The notes under the pieces: model-generated
Told to the model about the DNA's origin: nothing
Databases searched by the model: none
The model's input: the letters and a program-made list of their open reading frames with translations, nothing else
Source: CAZEQL01 sp964514415
GTDB taxonomy: Bacteria > Chloroflexota > Dehalococcoidia > GIF9 > AB-539-J10
Assembly (NCBI GenBank): GCA_964514415.1
Contig: CAZEQL010000025.1
Location: 1 to 16,721 of the forward strand
Length of the DNA stretch: 16,721 bases
Direction: 5' to 3'
Shown here: piece after piece, positions 6,006 to 12,246 of the stretch
Position numbering within the stretch: the stretch's first letter is position 1
Layout of the letters: every line of letters begins with the position of its first letter
Made by a program: the position numbers and the translations under genes

Positions 6006-6464
6006 ATGGCATTAGTAAGTGTAGTCATAGGGAGTAAAACGGATACTGACCTAATACAGCCAGCATTGGATATGCTAAAGCAATTAGGCATTGATTATGA
6101 ACTCTCCATTATCTCAGGGCATAGAAATCCAGAGAAATTAAGGGAGTATGGTCTGGAAGCAGAAGAACGAGGCATTGGGGTTATCATTGCTGCCGCTGGC
6201 GGCGCTGCTCATCTTCCTGGCATCCTGGCTAGCTGGACAGCGCTGCCTGTAATTGGCGTTCCCTTGCCTACTAGCGAGTTGAAGGGCATAGATGCTTTAC
6301 TATCTATAGCTCAGATGCCTGCCGGAGTCCCGGTAGCCTGCATGGGCATTGGCACAAGCGGAGCAAAAAACGCTGCCTTGTTTGCCGCCCAAATTTTAGG
6401 CACTGAACATAAAGAAATAAAGGAAGCCTATGAGGAATACCGACAAAAGCTTAGAGAAAATTAA
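6006..6464 (+). CDS. purE: 5-(carboxyamino)imidazole ribonucleotide mutase
   Basis: PurE of 152 residues, a small octameric enzyme that makes CAIR in the sixth stage of purine synthesis. It shows the nucleotide-binding IGSKTDTD near the N-terminus, the active-site SGHRNPEKL (from Ser37) and the AAAGGAAHLPG signature (62-72). The layout fits class I enzymes that use N5-CAIR, but the usual SAHRTP reads SGHRNP, so whether it uses N5-CAIR or AIR plus CO2 is not settled by eye. No purK is in the window. AGGAG lies 8 nt before the ATG. It is the second of the six purine genes to follow a hairpin-rich spacer. Confidence 0.95.
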   Translation: MALVSVVIGSKTDTDLIQPALDMLKQLGIDYELSIISGHRNPEKLREYGLEAEERGIGVIIAAAGGAAHLPGILASWTALPVIGVPLPTSELKGIDALLSIAQMPAGVPVACMGIGTSGAKNAALFAAQILGTEHKEIKEAYEEYRQKLREN

Positions 6465-6475
6465 AAGGTGTAAAT

Positions 6476-6718
6476 ATGCCTAGCCTTCCGTTGGCAGCGA
6501 GTATTGCAGCTATTGTAAGCGCAATTATTGCCTTAGTATCTTTATTTATTAGTTTACACACAAGGAGTAGAGTTAAGAGGTTTGAAATAGAGATAGGACA
6601 AATTAAGAGCAGTGGTATATTTATTAACCCAAATATAGGGGAAGTGAATATTTATCCAATGGTTAAAGGAGAGACAAGGAATGATGAAGCAGAAGACGAA
6701 GGAAAAAATGAAGGATGA
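6476..6718 (+). CDS. Small single-span membrane protein
   Basis: An 80-residue protein with one strongly hydrophobic segment at about residues 5-27 (LAASIAAIVSAIIALVSLFI), then a basic stretch HTRSRVKRFE consistent with a cytoplasmic C-terminus, then a short acidic tail. AAGGTG (6465-6470) lies 5 nt before the ATG, and the start is 11 nt after purE. It overlaps the next gene by 38 nt in another frame. No family is recognised. It may be the membrane anchor of the LamG-like protein that follows, either as a separate subunit or as the 5' half of a once-continuous gene. Confidence 0.6.
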   Translation: MPSLPLAASIAAIVSAIIALVSLFISLHTRSRVKRFEIEIGQIKSSGIFINPNIGEVNIYPMVKGETRNDEAEDEGKNEG

Positions 6719-7052
6719 AAAGGATTTAACAGAGCGACTGAATCTAGAAGAAGGTACGATAGAATTTTGGGCTAGAGCAGGAAAACTTCGATGGAACGAT
6801 GGATTAATCCAGGTCCTGATTAACATCTCAAACGAACAGGGCAGCATATTCATAGTTAAGGATTCGGATAATAAGTTGAAATTTTTCCATGTCTTCCTGG
6901 GTAAGGGTCGAACTGATGTTGAAATAGACGTCTCAGACCTTAGTAGCGACGAAGACCATCATATCGCCGCTACCTGGAGTGTAAATAGTAAGCAAATTGC
7001 TCTTTATATCGATGGTGGGGAAAAAATTGCCAAATCAGAAATTAGGTATTAG
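6681..7052 (+). CDS. LamG/concanavalin A-like domain protein
   Basis: A 123-residue protein with a very basic, charged N-terminus, then a single beta-sandwich domain resembling laminin-G/ConA-like lectin folds. The recognisable run is GTIEFWARAGKLRW, then a GSIFIVKDSDNKLKFF strand pair, then HHIAATWSVNSKQIALYIDG, typical of these domains. It has no signal peptide. AAGGAGA (6666-6672) lies 8 nt before the ATG, so it has its own translation start although it overlaps the preceding gene by 38 nt. LamG-type domains bind sugars or proteins and are usually extracytoplasmic, so the missing export signal is odd unless it acts with, or was once fused to, the preceding membrane protein. Ligand unknown. 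Confidence 0.62.
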   Translation: MMKQKTKEKMKDEKDLTERLNLEEGTIEFWARAGKLRWNDGLIQVLINISNEQGSIFIVKDSDNKLKFFHVFLGKGRTDVEIDVSDLSSDEDHHIAATWSVNSKQIALYIDGGEKIAKSEIRY

Positions 7053-7082
7053 AAACTTCTAAAGAGGCTTAAGAGGGATAAT

Positions 7083-8426
7083 ATGATTGAGCGTTATTCA
7101 CGACCCCAGATGAAGAGAATATGGTCGGAGGAGAATAAGTTTGACCAGTGGCTCAGGGTGGAGATAGCTGTTTGCGAAGGCTGGACTGAGCTAGGCGAGA
7201 TTCCCCAAGAGGCTATGTCCAAGATAAGGAAAGCCAGCTATAACTTGGACCGCATTGCTGAAATTCTAACCATAACTCACCATGATATGACAGCCTTTAC
7301 TAGCTCAGTAGCTGAAAGCCTGGGGGAAGAATCCCGCTTCATTCATCTTGGGATTACCTCTTCAGATGTTATGGATACCGCCTTGAGTCTCCAATTAAAA
7401 GAAGCAGCTAGCATTCTGGCACAAGATGTTGCTGAACTTACTTCTGTTCTTGAAAACAAAGCTATAGAGCATAAGCATACCATCGTGATGGGGCGAACCC
7501 ATGGCGTTCATGCTGAGCCGACCACTTTTGGTCTAAAGCTAGCCCTATGGACTGAGGAAATGAAGCGCAATGCTCAAAGGCTGGCTGGGGCTAGAGAGGC
7601 TATCTCTGTGGGTAAAACATCAGGGGCGGTAGGCACTTATGCCACAGTGTCTCCCGAGGTTGAGAAAATAGCCTGCGAAAAATTGGGCCTTACTCCTGCA
7701 CCAATATCAAGCCAGATAATTCAGCGTGACCGCCATGCCCAATTTGTAACCACTTTAGCCATAATTGCCAGCTCTCTGGAAAAATTTGCCACTGAGATTA
7801 GACACCTCCAGCGAACTGAGGTTCTGGAAGCGGAAGAGCCTTTTGAAGCAGGACAGACAGGCTCTTCGGCAATGCCTCATAAGCGAAATCCAGAACTTTG
7901 TGAGCGTATTTGCGGGCTTGCCAGGTTAGTAAGAGGCTACGCTTCAACCTCTATGGAAAACATCGCCTTGTGGCATGAGCGAGATATTAGCCATTCCTCT
8001 ACCGAGCGAATTATCCTGCCTGATTCTTGCCTCGTTCTGGATTACATCCTATCTATATTCACCTCCATAATGAAAGAGCTTAAGGTTTATCCTGAGAATA
8101 TGCGCCGTAATCTTGAGCTTACCCACGGTTTAATCTTTTCTCAAAGGGCGCTTCTTGCCTTGATAGGTAAAGGTGTATCACGAGAGGAATCTTACAAGAT
8201 GGTGCAAGCCAATGCTATGAAGGAGTGGCAGGAGAGAGCAGACTTTTTATCCTTGCTTAAGGCTGATAAGCGAATAACCCAGCATTTGAGCGAAGATGAG
8301 CTAGAATCTCTATTTGATTATAATTATTACCTGAAATATGTAGATAGCATCTTTGAGCGCCTGGGATTAACTGGGCTGAAGGAGCTTGAGCCGCAAGCGG
8401 AGAAGTTGGCTCCCCGTGCCCTGTAA
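7083..8426 (+). CDS. purB: Adenylosuccinate lyase
   Basis: A fumarase/aspartase-superfamily enzyme of 447 residues. It releases fumarate both from SAICAR (to AICAR) and from adenylosuccinate (to AMP). It carries the three conserved regions: ITSSDVMDTALSLQL (from residue 91), MGRTHGVHAEPTTFG with the catalytic His140, and the flexible signature loop GSSAMPHKRNPELCE (serines 261/262). The length is normal, and AGAGGG lies 5 nt before the ATG. It follows the membrane/LamG pair in the same direction and was probably transcribed with the other purine genes. Nothing appears broken. Confidence 0.97.
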   Translation: MIERYSRPQMKRIWSEENKFDQWLRVEIAVCEGWTELGEIPQEAMSKIRKASYNLDRIAEILTITHHDMTAFTSSVAESLGEESRFIHLGITSSDVMDTALSLQLKEAASILAQDVAELTSVLENKAIEHKHTIVMGRTHGVHAEPTTFGLKLALWTEEMKRNAQRLAGAREAISVGKTSGAVGTYATVSPEVEKIACEKLGLTPAPISSQIIQRDRHAQFVTTLAIIASSLEKFATEIRHLQRTEVLEAEEPFEAGQTGSSAMPHKRNPELCERICGLARLVRGYASTSMENIALWHERDISHSSTERIILPDSCLVLDYILSIFTSIMKELKVYPENMRRNLELTHGLIFSQRALLALIGKGVSREESYKMVQANAMKEWQERADFLSLLKADKRITQHLSEDELESLFDYNYYLKYVDSIFERLGLTGLKELEPQAEKLAPRAL

Positions 8427-8445
8427 TGTTTATTAAGGAGGCAAT

Positions 8446-9501
8446 ATGAAAACTATCGCTAGATTCACAATCGTTTTGGTAGCCTTGGCGCTATGTCTTG
8501 CTGGCTGTGTTAGCACACGGCTGGCTCCACCATCGACACAAATACCACCCCCAGTGCCTCAGAAAGCCGATCTATTAGGCAAGATAGAGGTGGCAAAAAT
8601 CGTAAATGACCAGGATTTTGCCGACCTCTATGCGGAGATAGCATCCCGTAATACATCTTGGCCACAAACATGGGATGCTGCGATACGGGAGGTGAAGGAT
8701 GAAGATGGCATCGACCTGAGGGATTTTACTGAGGCCGTAGTTTTCGCCGATGCCTCTATGTTAGCTGAGAGCATAAGTTCCTCGAAAGGCAGCAGCCTTC
8801 CATACTGTGGAGCTTTGGTTAAGGGAAATTTGGATGAAAAGGCTTTTATAAGTAATCTCGAAAGCAAGATTGGGCAAAAATTCGAAACGAGCTCTTATCA
8901 TAGTTATAAGGTATATGCCTGTGCTCAATCACACGGCCAGGAAAGTTTCAGCATAGTTTTTCCTAGTGAGGGGCAGATGGTCATCGGCTCAACCGATGCC
9001 GTAATGGATGTGGTAGATATTATGGCCGGTCTGGAAAAGCCTATCAGTGGCGCTGTTTATGACCTTTATAGTCGGCTTGGCAATGCGCTTATTAAGCTAG
9101 CTTCCAGTGTGCCACAATCCCTCATCAATCAGATTCCAGCAGAAATACCTATTGGCCCAGCTAAGCTAGATATAAGCTCCTTCAAGGATATTAATTGCGC
9201 TACGCTTACTCTCAGCAATGATAAATCAGCTATCAATGCCAATGGGAGTCTTGAATTTACTAACGAAGGTTCGGCTAAGAAGAGCCGAGGGCTACTACAG
9301 ACTTCTATTAAATTGGGCAAGTATGTAGTCCCCGACCCTAACATCAGAGAATTATTAGGTAAATTGCACATATCTGGGTCAGGCTCCTCTATCTCTATAA
9401 AATGTGTCCTGACCATATCCGAAGTTGCGCAGTTGACTTCGGCAATATTCCAGGAGGTAAAACCGGAGCAGCCAATGACTCGGCCAGTTCCAGGTGGATA
9501 A
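8446..9501 (+). CDS. Predicted lipoprotein of unknown function
   Basis: A 351-residue exported lipoprotein. Its signal peptide has Lys2/Arg6, a hydrophobic core TIVLVALALCLAGC and a lipobox LAGC with Cys21 as the lipidated residue. A proline-rich linker follows, APPSTQIPPPVPQ. The mature part is a mixed alpha/beta protein with segments such as FPSEGQMVIGSTDAVMDVV and IPIGPAKLDISS. It vaguely recalls DUF3352-like surface proteins, but no family is claimed. AAGGAGG (8435-8441) lies 4 nt before the ATG. The position between purB and purC suggests co-transcription, but no link to purine metabolism is visible. A short hairpin, TCGGCT/AGCCGA (9271-9288), lies within it. Confidence 0.75.
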   Translation: MKTIARFTIVLVALALCLAGCVSTRLAPPSTQIPPPVPQKADLLGKIEVAKIVNDQDFADLYAEIASRNTSWPQTWDAAIREVKDEDGIDLRDFTEAVVFADASMLAESISSSKGSSLPYCGALVKGNLDEKAFISNLESKIGQKFETSSYHSYKVYACAQSHGQESFSIVFPSEGQMVIGSTDAVMDVVDIMAGLEKPISGAVYDLYSRLGNALIKLASSVPQSLINQIPAEIPIGPAKLDISSFKDINCATLTLSNDKSAINANGSLEFTNEGSAKKSRGLLQTSIKLGKYVVPDPNIRELLGKLHISGSGSSISIKCVLTISEVAQLTSAIFQEVKPEQPMTRPVPGG

Positions 9502-9537
9502 AATTAAACCGAAACTAGAGAAAAACAAGGATTAGGT

Positions 9538-10458
9538 ATGGCTATTTTATTAGAAACTAATTTACCATTTCCCTTATTTCGGCGTGGCAAGGTAAGGGAT
9601 GTTTACGATTTAGGCAACAAGCTTCTCATAGTTTCCACTGACCGCATCTCTGCTTTCGATTCTGTTCTACCATGTGGCATTCCTGATAAGGGAAAGGTTC
9701 TCAATCAACTTTCCGCCTTCTGGTTTGAAAAAACAGCCCATCTCATTCCCAATCACTTTATTAAGGTAGTCGATAGCAATGTCATTCTGGACGAAGTGAA
9801 GAATCTCTCGGGCTATTCGGGAGAGTTACCTGACTACCTTATAGCTCGCTCTATGATTGTGGTTAAAGCTGAGCGTATTCCTGTAGAATGTATCGTTCGG
9901 GGCTACTTAGCTGGCTCGGCATGGGCAGAGTACAAAGAGACCAGTAAAATCGGCAGTATTGACTTTCCATCAGGAATGAAGGAAAGCCAAGAATTGCCTC
10001 AACCCATTTTTACTCCTACTACCAAAAGTGATATGGAGCATGACCGTCCCCTAACCAATGAAGATATAAAGAAACTTGGCATTGAAGACCTGATTGGAGA
10101 GTTAGAGGAAAAAAGCTTGCTTATTTACCGCTATGCTCGAGATTATGCTAAAACCAAAGGCATAATAATCGCCGATACCAAATTTGAGTTTGGCTTCATC
10201 GATGGTAAATTAGCCCTTATCGACGAGCTACTAACGCCAGACTCGAGCCGTTTTTGGGACGCTAGCCAATATAAGGTTGGCTGTTCACAGCCCAGCCTGG
10301 ATAAGCAGCCAGTCCGTGACTGGCTATTAGCTCAGGGATGGAATAAAGAGCCGCCAGCGCCTATGTTGCCACAGGAAATAATTGAAGGCACTGCTCAGCG
10401 GTATGATAAAATCTGTAAGTTGTTTACAGGCCATCAACCAAATGCCTCAAATTGCTAG
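9538..10458 (+). CDS. purC: Phosphoribosylaminoimidazole-succinocarboxamide synthase
   Basis: SAICAR synthetase of 306 residues, the longer Ade1-like form. It joins CAIR and aspartate with ATP. Conserved parts are RRGKVRDVYDLG (15-26), STDRISAFD (33-41), VECIVRGYLAGSAWAEY and the later TPTTKSDMEHD. AAGGA lies 6 nt before the ATG. Residues 82-91 read VILDEVKNLS, encoded at 9781-9810. This matches the reading of the dispersed repeat GTCATTCTGAGCGAAGCGAAGAATCTC (VILSEAKNL when translated). It falls between NHFIKVVD and ELPDYLIARSM, a position where family members usually have variable sequence, so part of a dispersed repeat appears built into the enzyme. Catalytic motifs are intact. Confidence 0.96.
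   Translation: MAILLETNLPFPLFRRGKVRDVYDLGNKLLIVSTDRISAFDSVLPCGIPDKGKVLNQLSAFWFEKTAHLIPNHFIKVVDSNVILDEVKNLSGYSGELPDYLIARSMIVVKAERIPVECIVRGYLAGSAWAEYKETSKIGSIDFPSGMKESQELPQPIFTPTTKSDMEHDRPLTNEDIKKLGIEDLIGELEEKSLLIYRYARDYAKTKGIIIADTKFEFGFIDGKLALIDELLTPDSSRFWDASQYKVGCSQPSLDKQPVRDWLLAQGWNKEPPAPMLPQEIIEGTAQRYDKICKLFTGHQPNASNC
9781..9808. repeat. Dispersed-repeat copy inside purC
   Basis: GTCATTCTGGACGAAGTGAA followed by GAATCTCT has the same frame and layout as the repeat family in the 1665-1812 spacer, which has GTCATTCTGA and GAAGAATCT. It is shorter, as if only one unit had inserted, and keeps the purC frame open. Chance resemblance is possible because the match is degenerate, but the two defining words occur at the expected distance. 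Confidence 0.5.
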
Positions 10459-10495
10459 CCTATTGGGTGTGAAAAAGGTAAAATTAAACTGGATT

Positions 10496-10525
10496 TTGAA
10501 GCTCATAATGAGAAAGCAATATAAA
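10496..10525 (+). promoter_or_regulatory. Possible promoter of hicB-hicA
   Basis: TTGAAG (10496-10501) and TATAAA (10520-10525) are separated by 18 nt and lie just upstream of the hicB ribosome binding site AGGAGG (10533-10538). This would allow the toxin-antitoxin pair to be expressed independently of the purine genes. No strong palindromic operator was found beside it. Confidence 0.4.
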
Positions 10526-10543
10526 TTTTCATAGGAGGCGGAT

Positions 10544-10756
10544 ATGAAATTACCAGTAGTTCTAAGACCCGGTGAGGCAGGATATATTGTAGCTGAAGTG
10601 CCTGTTCTGCCCGGTTGCATCTCGCAAGGGAAAACTGTAGAGGAAGCATTGGATAACATCAAGGAAGCTGCTGAGTTGTGTTTGGAGAGTGCAGAGGAAG
10701 AGGGGTGGACACTCAGCAACGATTATACTATTGAACAAATCGAAGTGGCTGCCTGA
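10544..10756 (+). CDS. hicB: HicB-family antitoxin
   Basis: A 70-residue protein with the HicB partial RNase H-like fold: a beta strand pair around LRPGEAGYIVAEVPVLPGC, then ISQGKTVEEALDNIKEAAEL and a final helix EQIEVAA. HicB proteins bind and inhibit HicA. This short form has no visible C-terminal helix-turn-helix or ribbon-helix-helix, so any autorepression must come from another element. AGGAGG lies 5 nt before the ATG. The stop TGA overlaps the hicA ATG by one base, so translation is coupled. The order hicB-hicA is reversed relative to the classical hicAB. Confidence 0.88.
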   Translation: MKLPVVLRPGEAGYIVAEVPVLPGCISQGKTVEEALDNIKEAAELCLESAEEEGWTLSNDYTIEQIEVAA

Positions 10757-10974
10757 TGGCAAAACTGCCAGTTATCTCTGGAGACAAGTGCATAAAGGCT
10801 TTAGCGCGTTTAGGATATTATGTGGCTCGGACTAAGGGAGATCATGTGAGATTGAGATGCCCAGGGCGAAATCCAGTAACTGTCCCCAAGCATAAAGAAT
10901 TAGACCCTGGGACTCTGAGGAGCATCATTCGGGTAGCAGAGATCTCGGTAAAAGGATTCCTCGAGCTGCTATAA
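10756..10974 (+). CDS. hicA: HicA-family mRNA interferase toxin
   Basis: A 72-residue protein with the double-stranded-RNA-binding-like HicA fold. LPVISGDKCIKALARLGY opens it. The catalytic histidine is in TKGDHVRLR (His34), where most HicA proteins have GSH. VPKHKELDPGTLRSIIR and the end VKGFLELL match the family closely. HicA cleaves mRNA and is held inactive by HicB. The GSH-to-GDH change next to the catalytic His is unusual but seems mild. The gene overlaps hicB by one base and ends 18 nt before purS, so the pair lies within the purine cluster. Confidence 0.9.
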   Translation: MAKLPVISGDKCIKALARLGYYVARTKGDHVRLRCPGRNPVTVPKHKELDPGTLRSIIRVAEISVKGFLELL

Positions 10975-10992
10975 GTTAAAGGAAGTTTCAAA

Positions 10993-11241
10993 ATGTATCT
11001 AGCTAAAATTTATATCACCTTAAAACCGACGGTTAACGACCCACAGGGCTTGGTCATAAAGGGAGCGTTGCATAACTTGGGTTTCACCGAAGTAACCAGC
11101 GTTCGGGCTGGCAAATATATGGAAGTTAAGCTAGAGGAAAACGACTCAAGTATTGCTCAGCAGCAAATCAACGAGATGTGTAAGAAGTTGCTAGCTAATC
11201 CTGTTATTGAGGATTACAGATTTGAGTTAGAGGGAATTTAG
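10993..11241 (+). CDS. purS: Phosphoribosylformylglycinamidine synthase subunit PurS
   Basis: An 82-residue PurS, the small structural subunit of the multi-protein FGAM synthase (PurS, PurQ and small PurL) used outside the proteobacterial single-chain type. AKIYITLKPTVNDPQGLVIKGAL, in two parts (AKIYITLKPTVNDPQ then GLVIKGAL), and the LGF...VRAGKYMEV segment are diagnostic, and the protein ends with the common NPVIEDYRFELE. AAGGAAG (10979-10985) lies 7 nt before the ATG. In many genomes purQ and purL follow directly; here an unrelated membrane-anchored gene does. Confidence 0.94.
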   Translation: MYLAKIYITLKPTVNDPQGLVIKGALHNLGFTEVTSVRAGKYMEVKLEENDSSIAQQQINEMCKKLLANPVIEDYRFELEGI

Positions 11242-11246
11242 CTTAT

Positions 11247-11894
11247 ATGGACTGGGACTGGAGTAACTTACTCGGCTTCCTATTTGCCGCTTTAGTGGCT
11301 AGTGGGATATTGACCCTGCGCAAAAGAAAGAAGAGTAGTCCCCAAAAGGGCGAAGAACTTTGCCAGCACCTTCAGGAAATAGGAGTGAAGGCATATGTAG
11401 GGGAGGGGCTTGTCCCCTCCCAATCAGGAGGCGAGCAGGAGAAGATAGGCTTAAAACGCTCTTCGAGCAAGAAATCTATGGGAATCATTGAGCTGAAGGA
11501 TAAAAATATAGATTCTATAAATGTTATCGGCGTGGCTAGCCAATATGGAACTGGAACAAATTACTTTATCGATTATTTAGTGAAGAACCCAAACATAGCA
11601 GGGAAGCAAAAACTCAAGAAAACCGGATTGGTCACTAAGAAGAGCTCGCCTCTCTGGGGCAAAGTAGTAGCCATCGAATGGAAAGGAGATGAATCCTTAG
11701 CAGAGAGCCTTAATTTCGACTATAGCCTGGAAGATAAACTATTACAATCCGACCTTAAAGACCTCAAAGGTAGTATTTGGATTTTTCCTGAGCCGAAACA
11801 TGGATATGCCCGAATAAGGACTGATTATTTCCTTCCCGCTGCCGAGGCATTTGAAGCGATGAATATCATCGCAAAACATGTTAAATCGTGGTGA
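11247..11894 (+). CDS. Membrane-anchored protein of unknown function with a repeat-derived insert
   Basis: A 215-residue protein starting 5 nt after purS. One hydrophobic segment spans residues 7-24 (NLLGFLFAALVASGILTL), then a basic stop-transfer RKRKK, so it is likely an N-in membrane anchor with a soluble domain. Residues 51-58 (VGEGLVPS) are encoded by an 8-bp perfect hairpin, GGGAGGGG/CCCCTCCC (11401-11421). This dispersed-repeat type lies in the linker between anchor and domain. The C-terminal domain contains KGSIWIFPEPKHGYARIRTD and ends EAMNIIAKHVKSW; it resembles nothing I can name. The ribosome binding site is weak. It is the last gene of the plus-strand block. Confidence 0.6.
   Translation: MDWDWSNLLGFLFAALVASGILTLRKRKKSSPQKGEELCQHLQEIGVKAYVGEGLVPSQSGGEQEKIGLKRSSSKKSMGIIELKDKNIDSINVIGVASQYGTGTNYFIDYLVKNPNIAGKQKLKKTGLVTKKSSPLWGKVVAIEWKGDESLAESLNFDYSLEDKLLQSDLKDLKGSIWIFPEPKHGYARIRTDYFLPAAEAFEAMNIIAKHVKSW
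11401..11421. repeat. GC-rich hairpin repeat inside the 11247 gene
   Basis: GGGAGGGG (11401-11408) and CCCCTCCC (11414-11421) form a perfect 8-bp stem with a 5-nt loop. Preceded by GTA, it resembles the common dispersed GTAGGGGAGGGGCTTGTCCC element. It keeps the frame open. Confidence 0.5.
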
Positions 11895-12246
11895 AGGGCT
11901 GAAGGCGCCGTACAAAAAGGCGGAATTATTAGCTAATGTCGCAGCGCCTAAGAAGCACTTTTTATAAAGGATAAACATTTTGGACTTTTGTTACATCAAT
12001 AAGTATGCCTTGGATGTCTTCAGGCTGTAATTGCGTAATCTTAATTCTTCCCCAGCAGATTCAAAAGTTCCCTTTGGCTTTACAGTGCTCAATATTTTGT
12101 GAAATTCCACCATTGCTTTTCACTCTCCCGTTATCAATTTGTATAGCGTTCTTGTGTTTATGAAGTGATCGAATGGTATTTGGGCAAAAGTGCGTCAGCA
12201 CCGTAGCCACAAACCCATGTTAGATGAAGTTGCTGCTCCCCTTATC
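11895..12246. other. Convergent junction between the purine block and the ATPase-helicase cassette
   Basis: About 350 nt without an intact gene. Near 11903-11949, AGGCGC (11903-11908) and GCGCCT (11944-11949) could pair across a long loop and are followed by a T5 run (11959-11963), possibly a weak terminator for the plus-strand genes. A recombinase gene fragment occupies 11991-12113 on the minus strand. Positions 12114-12246 show nothing recognisable. The arrangement suggests an insertion or deletion scar. Confidence 0.5.
11991..12113 (-). pseudogene. Fragment of a tyrosine recombinase (N-terminal SAM-like domain)
   Basis: An ATG-started frame of 40 codons reads MVEFHKILSTVKPKGTF, ESAGEELRLRNYSLKTS and KAYLLM in succession before a TAA stop. 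The stretch ELRLRNYSLKTSKAYL is the characteristic helix-turn-helix of the N-terminal core-binding domain of integron-integrase/XerC-like tyrosine recombinases (LRLRxYSxxTxxxY). The catalytic C-terminal domain is absent, and no continuation is visible in the other frames downstream. It is therefore a truncated remnant rather than a working recombinase. It sits directly downstream of the helicase gene on the same strand. Confidence 0.6.

Noticed and set aside
9271..9288. Palindromic insert in the lipoprotein gene (TCGGCT/AGCCGA)
   Set aside because: It has only a 6-bp stem with no flanking repeat or length anomaly. Its similarity to one purD hairpin is too short to argue relatedness.
11903..11949. 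attC-like integron recombination site
   Set aside because: GCGCCTAAG was suggestive beside a recombinase fragment, but the matching GTTRRRY/RYYYAAC core pair is absent.
11742..11978. 78-residue minus-strand frame at the end of the 11247 gene
   Set aside because: It mostly lies opposite the coding region. It was considered as a continuation of the recombinase fragment, but shows no recombinase motif.
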